Source: a virus. From it: a DNA stretch of 44,466 bases. Of the stretch, positions 1 to 6,165 are shown piece by piece. Positions within the stretch are counted from its first letter, which is position 1. Each line of letters opens with the position of its first letter. The notes beneath the pieces are model-generated. The model had not been told where the DNA came from. It was given only the letters and a program-made list of their open reading frames with translations, and did no database searches. The stretch is from positions 1-44,466 of IMG/VR virus record IMGVR_UViG_3300009551_000026; one strand, written 5' to 3'. The position numbers were made by a program, and so were the translations under genes.

Positions 1-123
1 CCTGAACCGACTCTCTTCGCGCGTTCTGCGTGTTGCCGGTTGACCGCTACCCCGCAGAAATCTAGGGAAATCGCGGTGTCGCCGGATTAGCACAGCGGTA
101 GTGCAGCGGTTTTGTAAACCGAA
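1..123. repeat. Left copy of 123-bp terminal direct repeat (att region)
   Basis: Bases 1-123 are identical to 44344-44466. The copy contains about 80 bp of leader and then the 5' half of a tRNA-Thr gene ending at base 123, after which sequence unlike a tRNA begins. The integrase gene ends only 39 bp further in. The core CGGTTT-TGT-AAACCG (108-122) is a perfect 6-bp inverted repeat around a short spacer, the shape expected of a tyrosine-recombinase crossover site in an anticodon stem-loop. The repeat could instead be the overlap of a circularised contig; in both readings it marks the attachment site. Confidence 0.85.
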
Positions 124-163
124 ACGTGTTGCTGCACGCACAGGCCTGAAACCCGCAGAAATC
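51..163. repeat. Paired 12-bp direct repeats flanking the att core (candidate integrase arm sites)
   Basis: The 12-mer CCCGCAGAAATC occurs at 51-62 and again at 152-163, one on each side of the anticodon-loop core. A shorter repeat, CGTGTTGC, also flanks the core at 29-36 and 125-132. Tyrosine integrases bind short direct-repeat arm sites on both sides of the core, so these are good candidates; that function is inferred. The right 12-mer runs into the stop codon of int (162-164). Confidence 0.5.
81..123 (+). pseudogene. tRNA-Thr(UGU) 5' half, broken after the anticodon stem
   Basis: From base 81 the sequence reads as an acceptor 5' strand (GCCGGAT), a D arm (GCAC / GTGC) and an anticodon arm with anticodon TGT. 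After ACCGAA it continues as AACGTGTTGC, with no T arm (no GGTTCGAATC-like loop) and no acceptor 3' strand. It therefore cannot be a complete tRNA here. It is the shared core that would recombine with a host tRNA-Thr gene. Confidence 0.75.
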
Positions 164-1250
164 ATAGCTTTTCTTCGCCTGCCGCGCTGGCAAACCGCTG
201 CTCTTGTGCCCCGCCTTGTACACCCCCGAACTTTGCCACCTTTGCTTCCTCAGGTGTGAGGAATGCGAGGTAGCGTTCGGTGACTGAGATCGAGCTGTGC
301 CCCATCTCGCCCTGTAGGTCATAGATGCTTCCCCGCCGATTCCGGAGGTATTCGACCGCGAAGAGGTGGCGGAAATCGTGGTGGCTGAAGGGGTGGAACT
401 CGCGCTTCTCCTGTGCCGCTTTTCGTGCCGTCCGCCGCATGATGCCCCCGATCCGGCTGGAGACGTTCGCCATCTGCGCGCCCTTACCCTGCCAGAAGGC
501 CCATGGCTTGCCGATATAGGCCGGCTGGCGGTCGACGATCATCTCACCGAGAGCGGTCAGCGGCACGGCGCGCGTCTTGTCGCCTTTGCCCGCATTGACG
601 GTGATCACGCGCTCCTTGCGGTCGATGTCGACGCGGCGCAGGTTGGTCACCTCATCCAGCCGCAACCCCGTCTCGCGGGTGAACTCGCACATGTCGCGCA
701 TCCGGGCCGCCATGGTCGGGAAGATCAGATCCATGGTTGCCTGCTGGGGCAGGACGATACGCACCTGGCGCTCTGGCACGATGCGCTTGCGGTTGATCTC
801 GGTGGCCGGATTGTCGGTGATCAACCCCTCGTCAATCGCGTGATTGAGAACGCTGGACAGGGCCGTCAGGTCGCGGCGGATTGTCGCGTTCTTCACGCCA
901 GCACGGCGCCGGCTCTTGATCATGTCCTTCAGCGTATCCGCAGTGATCTGCTGGACGTTCAGGCCATCGAGATAGGAACGCATCTGGCGCAGGCTGGTCG
1001 CGTAGCGCTTGAAGGTTCGCTCCCCGATGCTGCCGGCCGCGGCCTCGCTCCACGACACGACGGTTTCCGGCCATGTCTTTGGCCCGGCAATTCCATAGAC
1101 AGCCTGATCCTCGACGCTCTCGCGCAGGGCCTTCAGGCGCTTTTCCGCGATCCGCTCAGAACGAGTTCGTAGGCTCTGTCGATACTCGACCCCCGCGACC
1201 TTGAAACGCGCCCAATAGATGCCTTCACGGACGTAGAGGTTTTTCGACAT
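162..1250 (-). CDS. int: Tyrosine recombinase / phage integrase
   Basis: This 362-residue protein is of usual length for a phage integrase. The N-terminal part (about 1-60) resembles an arm-binding domain, 60-150 is the core-binding SAM-like domain, and the rest is catalytic. The catalytic set is visible: Arg197 in TGLRLDE, a Lys near 222-225 in AGKGDK, His291-x-x-Arg294 in HDFRHLF, His318 in GHSS, and the nucleophile Tyr327 in ERYLAF. The ATG at 1250 is chosen because AGGAA lies just upstream and homology-like sequence starts at MSKNLY. It is the last gene of the leftward operon, beside the attachment site, and would catalyse integration and excision at tRNA-Thr. Its start lies inside the preceding gene. 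Confidence 0.96.
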   Translation of the reverse strand: MSKNLYVREGIYWARFKVAGVEYRQSLRTRSERIAEKRLKALRESVEDQAVYGIAGPKTWPETVVSWSEAAAGSIGERTFKRYATSLRQMRSYLDGLNVQQITADTLKDMIKSRRRAGVKNATIRRDLTALSSVLNHAIDEGLITDNPATEINRKRIVPERQVRIVLPQQATMDLIFPTMAARMRDMCEFTRETGLRLDEVTNLRRVDIDRKERVITVNAGKGDKTRAVPLTALGEMIVDRQPAYIGKPWAFWQGKGAQMANVSSRIGGIMRRTARKAAQEKREFHPFSHHDFRHLFAVEYLRNRRGSIYDLQGEMGHSSISVTERYLAFLTPEEAKVAKFGGVQGGAQEQRFASAAGEEKL

Positions 1251-1426
1251 GGCACATTCCTGTTGATCCGCGTCACCCAGGACCGAAGATCCGGCACGAC
1301 GAAAAGCCATCTGCCGGCGGGCTTCGAAGCGCCGGGGATCGACGGCGCGAGTTCCTGAAGCGTGCGCTTCGAGAGCCCGGTGATCAAGGCGGCTTGCGCG
1401 ATGCCGCATCGCTCTGCTTCAGCCAT
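1133..1426 (-). CDS. xis: Putative excisionase / AlpA-like HTH protein
   Basis: A 97-residue protein whose first 50 residues look like a winged helix-turn-helix of the excisionase/AlpA type (IAQAALITGLSKRTLQEL, then a wing ending GRWLFVVPDLRSWV). The C-terminal half is basic and low in complexity and overlaps the 5' end of int by 118 bp in another frame. ATG 1426 overlaps the previous stop codon by one base (TGATG). Position directly upstream of int supports a role in directing excision. The functional call is by domain shape and context. Confidence 0.7.
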   Translation of the reverse strand: MAEAERCGIAQAALITGLSKRTLQELAPSIPGASKPAGRWLFVVPDLRSWVTRINRNVPCRKTSTSVKASIGRVSRSRGSSIDRAYELVLSGSRKSA

Positions 1427-1938
1427 CAATCACCTCGCTGGGAGGAAGGAGCCGAGCGGATGGCGGCGCCCCGGAGAGCATCGCCAGCTTCGGCCGCCTC
1501 CTCATAGGTGGTCGGCCTGCGCAACAGCCTAGCATCGAAAATCTGCTGAAGCCGCGCATCCATCTCGGCGGCGACCTCTCGGCGAGCCTTCGATTTGCTG
1601 GCGGCCCACTCCTTGCGGATCGTATCGATGGCGCTGATCGTGTCGCCCACGCCGCGACGCCAGATGATCGCAGCGCGCTCTCCCTCCTCCGCCCGCACCT
1701 GCTCCTCGCGAGAGAAGGCATCATCGTTGGTGCGCCCAATCCCGTCCGCCTCGCCCGCAGAATACCCTTCATGCCAAGCCATGTGCTCGACAAGGGCGAT
1801 CGTCTCGCAATCCTCTGGTGTAAGGCGGCCGGCCAGATCGGTTATCGAAACGCGCCTCTCGGAAGCCAGGGCTTCCACGATTGCGCGCTTCATCGCCGGG
1901 TCCACCAGCATCGCCCGCGCCTGCTCCTCGGGGGTCAT
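1426..1938 (-). CDS. Hypothetical protein, charged helical
   Basis: A 170-residue protein starting at ATG 1938 (MTPEEQAR), chosen because GGAG precedes it and it overlaps the upstream stop as ATGA. It is rich in Glu, Arg and Ala and predicted largely helical, with no recognised catalytic motif. The N-terminal part (MTPEEQARAMLVDPAM) looks like a small helical domain and the C-terminal half could be a coiled coil. It sits in the leftward operon between small unknown genes and xis. Function unknown. Confidence 0.75.
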   Translation of the reverse strand: MTPEEQARAMLVDPAMKRAIVEALASERRVSITDLAGRLTPEDCETIALVEHMAWHEGYSAGEADGIGRTNDDAFSREEQVRAEEGERAAIIWRRGVGDTISAIDTIRKEWAASKSKARREVAAEMDARLQQIFDARLLRRPTTYEEAAEAGDALRGAAIRSAPSSQRGD

Positions 1939-2147
1939 GGGCGGGGCTCCTTCTCCAAGAGCGCCCGGACGGCGAGGCCGAGGGGAGACCATGCCCACCC
2001 CTTGGGATCAGTTGGGTGGTCCATGATCAAATCATGATGCAGGAACTGAAGCGCGGCACCGGCTGGGCAGTTACCGTCTTCCTCCTTCATGATGCGTTCG
2101 CGTGCCATCGGCGAAAGCTGCGAGGCAATATGTCGCGGATCAGACAT
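1935..2147 (-). CDS. Hypothetical small protein
   Basis: A 70-residue protein starting MSDPRHIASQL. It is joined to the next gene by an ATGA overlap and its start lies 8 bp inside the preceding gene. Its sequence contains a short helical start followed by Trp- and Pro-containing stretches (HPTDPKGWAW). No known domain is recognised. Tight overlap and normal composition support it as a real operon member. Confidence 0.65.
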   Translation of the reverse strand: MSDPRHIASQLSPMARERIMKEEDGNCPAGAALQFLHHDLIMDHPTDPKGWAWSPLGLAVRALLEKEPRP

Positions 2148-2370
2148 GCTTGCGGACCTCCCTGCCAAGCTCGGTAAGAACCTCAAAACCACCGCCGATC
2201 GGATGGGCGAGGCGAAACGGAAGCTGTGCCCAATGGCGCACCTTCGCGTGCCGATAGATCGCTCGCCATTTCTTCGGACGGTCGATTGCCATCGCGAGCA
2301 GCAAGCGCTTCTGCGCCTTCGTCAGCCCCCGCGCCACGGTTTGCGGATCGCGATCGGTCTCAGTTGCCAC
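2140..2370 (-). CDS. Hypothetical basic protein, GTG start
   Basis: A 76-residue basic protein. The GTG at 2370 is chosen because AAGGAG lies seven bases upstream and there is no ATG in a good position. It contains KAQKRLLLAM and PKKWRAIYRHAK, and ends with a GGGFEVLTELGREVRK segment that resembles the wing of a small winged-helix domain. A DNA-binding role is possible but unproven. It overlaps both neighbours (11 and 8 bp), so translation is probably coupled. Confidence 0.65.
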   Translation of the reverse strand: MATETDRDPQTVARGLTKAQKRLLLAMAIDRPKKWRAIYRHAKVRHWAQLPFRLAHPIGGGFEVLTELGREVRKHV

Positions 2371-2626
2371 AGCCGAACTCCTTGCAGCGGGCGATGACTT
2401 CGGCCTGCTCGGGCGTGTCGCCATAGTCGCAGTCGCCGCAGACCTCGCATTCGTGGACCGATGTCGAGCATGAGCAATCCTTGCCCATCTCCTCGCAGCC
2501 GACGTTGCGACCGCCCAGGAACTTCCATCGATGTCCAACCTCGCTGCATGGCGCGGCGGCGAGGGACCGCTTGATCAGCGCAACCCGGGCTTCCGCTTCC
2601 AGAAGTTGCTCATGCAGATCACGCAT
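2360..2626 (-). CDS. Cysteine-rich small protein (putative zinc-binding)
   Basis: An 88-residue protein starting MRDLHEQL, with an N-terminal amphipathic helix and then a cysteine-rich second half (GCEE, DCSCS, CEVCGDCDYGD, RCKEFGCGN). The spacing of cysteines suggests one or two metal sites. Similar short Cys-rich proteins are common in early regions of alphaproteobacterial phages, but no named family is recognised. The start overlaps the upstream gene by 8 bp. Function unknown. Confidence 0.7.
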   Translation of the reverse strand: MRDLHEQLLEAEARVALIKRSLAAAPCSEVGHRWKFLGGRNVGCEEMGKDCSCSTSVHECEVCGDCDYGDTPEQAEVIARCKEFGCGN

Positions 2627-2894
2627 CGCCCAAGCCCTCCGCGCGAGGGGTGGCACGAAGAGCGGCGCCCCGGCCCAGCACTTCCTGATTGCGCGTCCTG
2701 ACGAACGGCACGAAATCGGCGCCCTCGTACTTCATAGCGGATGACGATTGCGCTTCGACGATCTGGATCACATCCTCGTCGCCCGCATTGCGCAGGGCCT
2801 CCGTGATCGCCCGCTCTCGCGTCGAACATCCGCCAGCTAGTTCGTAGCAGTCGTCGCCGACGATCCCGGCCCACCATTCCCATGCGCTCGGCAT
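2619..2894 (-). CDS. Conserved-type phage hypothetical protein
   Basis: A 91-residue protein beginning MPSAWEWWAGI, with an aromatic N-terminus and a motif CSTRERAITEALRNAG followed by IQIVEAQ. This 'tagged strand, then S-RE-AI helix, then IVEA strand' pattern recurs in small phage proteins I have seen, but I cannot name the family. ATG 2894 overlaps the upstream stop by one base (TGATG), with GGCGGAGAG as ribosome site. Function unknown. Confidence 0.7.
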   Translation of the reverse strand: MPSAWEWWAGIVGDDCYELAGGCSTRERAITEALRNAGDEDVIQIVEAQSSSAMKYEGADFVPFVRTRNQEVLGRGAALRATPRAEGLGDA

Positions 2895-3823
2895 CACTCT
2901 CCGCCCTCCCCGCTCTGGGGCTGATCGGTTTCGGTTATGGGCTGTGACAGCCAGCTATCCGGGTTTGCCTGCGTCGCGAAAGACCGCGCAACCTTCATCC
3001 CATCCGGCTGATCGAGGGCGGCGCGGGCCTCTCGACGCGCTTCATCAAGGGCCTCAAGCGCCTCCATGGCGTTATCCACGTCGATCATCCGGAGATAGGT
3101 TTCCTGGCTCCGGGTAGCGCACAGATTATCGCAGGCCGTCTCTAGCTTCTGAAGCGCCGACCGCAGCCCATCGGACGCAGGGGCGGAGAGATTGTCACGA
3201 GCTAGTCGGACGACTTCGAGCGCCACGTCACGCAATTTGGCCCGGTTCAATGTCACCAAATCATTGGGATTGAGTGCAGCCTCCTCGCATTTCCAAGCTA
3301 GCATGACCGCGATCTCTTCGACCTGGTTACCGTAGCTCTCCCCACTCCCCGCCACGGATGCGGGGCCTGAGGGGCGCAGGGCGTCGGGGGAAGTGGAGAG
3401 CGCAGGATGCGAGAATTTCCCTCCTCCGGCCGGGCCGTCGCAGTCCGTATGATCAGGGTCACCGCTCGGCAGCGTCGGCAAGTCGGCGTTCACCATCGCG
3501 CACCAAATTAGCGCGGCGGTGCGGTGATAGGCGCCGTCGTCAAACAATCCCGCCAGATATAGTCCTGCACTGGCGATCATCTCCTCAGTCGGCTCGACCG
3601 GCACCCAGCGGCACTCCCCACCCTGCGCGGGCGGGGTGAGCGAGAGCAGCGTCTGGACGTTCTCTACCCGGCGCAGAAACTGGCGGGCTAACATACTCAG
3701 GTCGCTGTCAGGGTCTTGGTTGGGGTCGTCCAGAACGTGGCCGGCTAGCCTGAGCGCGTGCTCATACTCCCCGGTAGGATTGGCATAGAACGCTTCCATC
3801 TGCTCGCGGGCCGGCTGGGTCAT
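2894..3823 (-). CDS. Hypothetical protein with WVPVEPTEEMI motif
   Basis: A 309-residue protein, the longest in this operon apart from int. Residues about 70-120 contain WVPVEPTEEMIASAG, a sequence found in many variable phage early proteins, followed by an AALIWCAMV helix. The middle (about 125-170) is Gly/Ser/Pro-rich and probably a linker, and the C-terminal half is helical (LRSALQKLETACDNL, ALEALDEARREARAAL). The mosaic structure suggests fusion of two small domains. No catalytic residues are recognised. Confidence 0.75.
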   Translation of the reverse strand: MTQPAREQMEAFYANPTGEYEHALRLAGHVLDDPNQDPDSDLSMLARQFLRRVENVQTLLSLTPPAQGGECRWVPVEPTEEMIASAGLYLAGLFDDGAYHRTAALIWCAMVNADLPTLPSGDPDHTDCDGPAGGGKFSHPALSTSPDALRPSGPASVAGSGESYGNQVEEIAVMLAWKCEEAALNPNDLVTLNRAKLRDVALEVVRLARDNLSAPASDGLRSALQKLETACDNLCATRSQETYLRMIDVDNAMEALEALDEARREARAALDQPDGMKVARSFATQANPDSWLSQPITETDQPQSGEGGE

Positions 3824-4005
3824 TTCCTATTCCTCTTCGCAGCTTTGCGAGCGGCCTTCACCTTGGCGCGCTTGTTGGCCGGAACGCCCTGAGCCTTCCG
3901 CTGAACGGCTTTGCGGAAATGCCGGGCATAGACATCGGGCTGTACGTAATCACCGTGCATGCCGAGCAAAGCCGCTGCGGCTATGCCAAGACCGAGCCCC
4001 TTCAC
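3820..4005 (-). CDS. Small protein with hydrophobic N-terminus and basic tail
   Basis: A 61-residue protein. The start (MKGLGLGIAAAALLG) is short and hydrophobic and may be a signal or a marginal membrane segment. The last 25 residues are very basic (NKRAKVKAARKAAKRNRK) and could bind nucleic acid or phospholipid. It shares ATGA overlaps with both neighbours, which supports expression. Function unknown. Confidence 0.6.
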   Translation of the reverse strand: MKGLGLGIAAAALLGMHGDYVQPDVYARHFRKAVQRKAQGVPANKRAKVKAARKAAKRNRK

Positions 4006-4376
4006 GCCCCACCTCCCTCGATCATCGCGATAATGGCGTCGGCCTTGGCGAGGGCGATTGCGGTTTGCTCGTCAGCTTTTGCCTTCGCGTCGCGGTACTC
4101 GTGGAAGCCTTCTGAGCCCGGTCGCGCTAATTCGTCAGCCAGTTGGAACGCCGTGGGGCTGATCACCCTCGCCATCGCCTCTCGGTCAGGCGTGTGGCGG
4201 AGACGGTGGCGGGCGAGAAGCTGGACAATTGGGTCATCGTCACGAGCGCCACGCTCTATCTCGCGGCGAATCATCGCTTGGATGGCGACCGTGGCCCCAT
4301 ACCGGAAGCGGCCATAGATGTCAGCAGCCGCGCTCCTATCGCAAGGAAGCACCTCCACAGGCGCTGCTTGGGTCAT
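4002..4376 (-). CDS. Hypothetical helical protein
   Basis: A 124-residue protein. ATG 4376 (MTQAAPVEV) is preferred over an in-frame ATG at 4385 because GAAGG then sits nine bases upstream; at 4385 it would touch the start codon. It is mostly helical and charged, with RFRYGATVAIQAMIRREIERGA and a C-terminal Ala/Lys/Asp helix. No known domain recognised. Same leftward operon, one base from the upstream stop. Confidence 0.65.
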   Translation of the reverse strand: MTQAAPVEVLPCDRSAAADIYGRFRYGATVAIQAMIRREIERGARDDDPIVQLLARHRLRHTPDREAMARVISPTAFQLADELARPGSEGFHEYRDAKAKADEQTAIALAKADAIIAMIEGGGA

Positions 4377-4377
4377 C

Positions 4378-4602
4378 TCAGCCATCCTTCAGGCAATCGG
4401 GGAGGTTGCTGTACGGCGTGCGCTCGGGGTTCAGCGTGCCGAGGCAGTAGGGCTTCCACGCAAAGCCGTTGATGCAGCGGCCTTGGCGGAATCCGGAGCA
4501 GCGGTGTGCGGTGGCTTGTTCGGAGGCCCAGAGGATCACGTGCGGTTCCTCCACAGGCCCCTCCCCCTGCGTGACAACCTCGGGCGGGTTGGGATGGGTC
4601 AT
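4378..4602 (-). CDS. Hypothetical small protein
   Basis: A 74-residue protein (MTHPNPPEVV start) with four cysteines spaced along the second half (HRCSGF, GRCING, YCLGT, PDCLKD). It may be stabilised by metal or disulfide, but no classic zinc motif is evident. It overlaps the upstream stop as ATGA. Function unknown. Confidence 0.55.
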   Translation of the reverse strand: MTHPNPPEVVTQGEGPVEEPHVILWASEQATAHRCSGFRQGRCINGFAWKPYCLGTLNPERTPYSNLPDCLKDG

Positions 4603-4820
4603 GAGCCCTGCTCCGGAAACATCTTGTTCAGGTGATCACGAAGCGCCAGTAATTCACTGTGCGGCACCTGCACCGACACGATGTCTTGGCCTTCCTCGTT
4701 TTCACGCAGTGTGTCGCGCTCGTAGAACCAGAAGTACCCAGATCCGTCTTGATCGCCGTATCCGCTAACACGAATGTTCAGATTACCGGGTTCAAACCCG
4801 AATGCACTGGAGCGTTTCAT
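4599..4820 (-). CDS. Hypothetical small protein
   Basis: A 73-residue protein, probably a beta-rich fold: strands such as NLNIRVSGYG, GYFWFYERDT and IVSVQVPHSE are followed by a C-terminal helix (LLALRDHLNKMF). The composition is that of a folded soluble protein. ATGA overlaps at both ends place it in the operon. No named family recognised. Confidence 0.65.
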   Translation of the reverse strand: MKRSSAFGFEPGNLNIRVSGYGDQDGSGYFWFYERDTLRENEEGQDIVSVQVPHSELLALRDHLNKMFPEQGS

Positions 4821-4999
4821 GCCAACTTCTCCAGTTCTACATCAGCGCTCTCAACCATTTCACGGGCGCGCTTCAGCAAGTGATGGGATTCATGCTCGGC
4901 ATGCTGCTCACGAAGGACGGCATCGATCAGGTCGTAAGCCTGACCGAGACGGCCATCCTTCCATCCGCCCGTGCCTTCGTAGACGGCGCGATCCCTCAC
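4817..4999 (-). CDS. Hypothetical helical small protein, GTG start
   Basis: A 60-residue protein starting MRDRAVYEG. The start chosen is GTG 4999 because it overlaps the stop of the upstream micro-ORF as GTGA, matching the pattern of this operon; a longer reading upstream would cross two other small genes. It contains GRLGQAYDLIDAVLREQHAEHE and a C-terminal helix. Function unknown. Confidence 0.6.
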   Translation of the reverse strand: MRDRAVYEGTGGWKDGRLGQAYDLIDAVLREQHAEHESHHLLKRAREMVESADVELEKLA

Positions 5000-5079
5000 C
5001 ACGGCCACACCTGTGCGACAACAGCGACGCCGAGGGCCATGAACAGGCCGCACGTGCCGTATACCCACAGCGTGCTCAC
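4996..5079 (-). CDS. 27-residue single-pass membrane micropeptide
   Basis: A short frame from GTG 5079 to TGA 4996 encodes a peptide beginning MSTLWVYGTCG with one hydrophobic segment (LFMALGVAVVAQV). It joins both neighbours by four-base GTGA overlaps, so ribosomes finishing the upstream gene could restart here. It is too short for homology to help. Its reality rests on the overlap pattern and on leaving no gap in the operon. Confidence 0.45.
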   Translation of the reverse strand: MSTLWVYGTCGLFMALGVAVVAQVWPW

Positions 5080-5207
5080 AGCTCGTCAACCGAAACGGTG
5101 GCGTTGAAAGCGTCGCGGCGAGCGATGAACTCTTCGCGGGTGAAGCGGGCCTGCGCGTCGAGAACAAGGTTCTCAAGATCGTCGCTGGTTTCAAATTGCT
5201 GCGTCAT
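5076..5207 (-). CDS. 43-residue protein, first gene of int operon
   Basis: A 43-residue acidic helical protein (MTQQFETSDDLENLV start) preceded by a strong ribosome site GGAGG six bases from ATG 5207. It is the promoter-proximal gene of the leftward operon that ends with xis and int. Sequence around FTREEFIARRDAFNA is amphipathic. It resembles no family I can name. The strong ribosome site and position make it likely to be real. Confidence 0.7.
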   Translation of the reverse strand: MTQQFETSDDLENLVLDAQARFTREEFIARRDAFNATVSVDEL

Positions 5208-5222
5208 AGCTTGCCTCCGTAA

Positions 5223-5275
5223 CCTATATCGCTTATCTAAACCGATATTGGTTATGCGTCAATAAGCGATATAGG
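5223..5275. promoter_or_regulatory. Divergent promoters with 14-bp inverted-repeat operator
   Basis: CCTATATCGCTTAT at 5223-5236 is repeated in perfect inverted form at 5262-5275, with a near-palindrome AACCGATATTGGTT (5240-5253) midway. A leftward promoter fits exactly: TTGACG (5262-5257), 17-bp spacer, TAGATA (5239-5234). A rightward one is TTGGTT (5248-5253), 16 bp, TATAGG (5270-5275). Each outer arm covers one -10 region and the middle palindrome covers the spacers. The likely ligand is the ribbon-helix-helix protein encoded immediately to the right. Confidence 0.75.
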
Positions 5276-5282
5276 AAATAAG

Positions 5283-5486
5283 ATGCAGCTTGCAGAAAAA
5301 GTGATATCGGATAGTGGCGCCAAGATGGGACGCCCTCCGCTGAACCGCGACGACGAAACCAAGACGACGCTTGTCCGGCTGGAGGCGTCTGTCATGGCGC
5401 GCCTCGACAAGCTGGCAGGTCCGAACCGTCGCGGCGCCGCAATCCGCGAAGCCGTCGAGGAATGGCTATCCAAGCGCGAGACCTGA
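5283..5486 (+). CDS. Ribbon-helix-helix (CopG-like) transcriptional regulator
   Basis: A 67-residue protein. After a basic N-terminal arm (MGRPPLNRDD) comes the strand TTLVRLEASV, helix ARLDKLAG and helix GAAIREAVEEWLSKRE, the layout of a CopG/MetJ-type RHH dimer. Start ATG 5283 lies about seven bases after the -10 of its own promoter, so the message may be nearly leaderless. It probably represses both itself and the leftward int-xis operon through the inverted repeats between them. It ends four bases from a convergent gene. Confidence 0.85.
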   Translation: MQLAEKVISDSGAKMGRPPLNRDDETKTTLVRLEASVMARLDKLAGPNRRGAAIREAVEEWLSKRET

Positions 5487-5490
5487 CCCA

Positions 5491-5739
5491 TCACCCCTCC
5501 CCACGGGCGAGACGGGCGCGGGCGAACAGGGTGAGAATCGCGTCTGCCTGATGCTCGCGCTGCCGCTGCCGCACATGGGCATTCGCGTCGCTGTTGCTCT
5601 CGAACTCCAACGCTAGGCCGTCGTCATAAGTGAGCGTGTGGGTTGCCTCGCCATCGACAAGCCGTGTCAGGCGGATCGTATAGCTCCACGGATATTCGGT
5701 CTGGCAGATCGTGTCCGCGATTTGGTCGCGCGTCGGCAT
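5491..5739 (-). CDS. Hypothetical small protein
   Basis: An 82-residue protein from ATG 5739 (MPTRDQIADTI). It begins with a helix and continues with strands (YTIRLTRLVDGEATHTLTY, LALEFESNSDA), ending in a charged helix. It follows the upstream gene after one base and so forms a two-gene leftward unit with it. No domain recognised. It is convergent with the RHH gene, with no terminator visible in the four-base gap. Confidence 0.7.
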   Translation of the reverse strand: MPTRDQIADTICQTEYPWSYTIRLTRLVDGEATHTLTYDDGLALEFESNSDANAHVRQRQREHQADAILTLFARARLARGEG

Positions 5740-5740
5740 C

Positions 5741-6061
5741 TCAGTCACGGCTATCCTCCTTGGTGAGAGCTTCATGCGTCCGATCGCGAGCCGCCTTTGC
5801 CTCGATCCACATCGAATGCATGTCGCCGTGGAGAGTGATCAGGTGGAAGTCGCTCCGTGCCTGGGTCAACGCCTCCCGCATCTCCCCCACCCGCGCGGAG
5901 GCGGCGTCCCGCTCCCCCTCCAACTCCGCAATCTTCGCGTGGAGGGCGTCGATGGCGTCGGCGGCTTCGTCCCCGTCCTGATTGCGACGGCGGCCCATAT
6001 CGATCGGCTTCCGCAGCCGCTCCACAAGCGCTCGCAACCCGCTGATTTCCACCGGCGTCAC
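5741..6061 (-). CDS. Coiled-coil protein, GTG start
   Basis: A 106-residue protein. GTG 6061 is chosen because GGAGG lies six bases upstream. Residues about 40-70 (IAELEGERDAASARVGEMREALTQAR) are a clear coiled coil preceded by a GRRRNQDGDEAADAIDAL segment. The layout resembles the small coiled-coil proteins frequent in phage early operons. Its promoter must lie in the 104-bp region shared with the rightward operon starting at 6166. Function unknown. Confidence 0.7.
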   Translation of the reverse strand: MTPVEISGLRALVERLRKPIDMGRRRNQDGDEAADAIDALHAKIAELEGERDAASARVGEMREALTQARSDFHLITLHGDMHSMWIEAKAARDRTHEALTKEDSRD

Positions 6062-6088
6062 AACGCACCTCCGCGATGAAAATAGCCC

Positions 6089-6116
6089 TTGCTTTCGTAC
6101 ACGAAAGGCGTACAAA
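6089..6116 (+). promoter_or_regulatory. Putative promoter with palindromic operator for the 6166-6944 operon
   Basis: CTTTCGT-AC-ACGAAAG at 6092-6107 is an inverted repeat with perfect 7-bp arms in the 104-bp region between divergent genes. A possible rightward promoter is TTGCTT (6089-6094), 16 bp, TACAAA (6111-6116), which would place the palindrome between -35 and -10. It is the natural binding site for the HTH protein at the end of the operon. The -35/-10 assignment is weak; the palindrome itself is clear. Confidence 0.5.
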
Positions 6117-6165
6117 CAATCTCAGCGGATGGAACAGCCAACCGCGATAGGTACGGAGACCTTAG

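Noticed and set aside
81-160. A complete tRNA-Thr gene at the left end
   Set aside because: Sequence after the anticodon arm (AACGTGTTGCTGC) has no T arm and no acceptor 3' strand pairing with GCCGGAT.
366-1172. A long rightward frame of 268 codons inside int
   Set aside because: It is antisense to a clear integrase with all catalytic residues and its product (rich in His, Leu, Ala and Asp) shows no domain.
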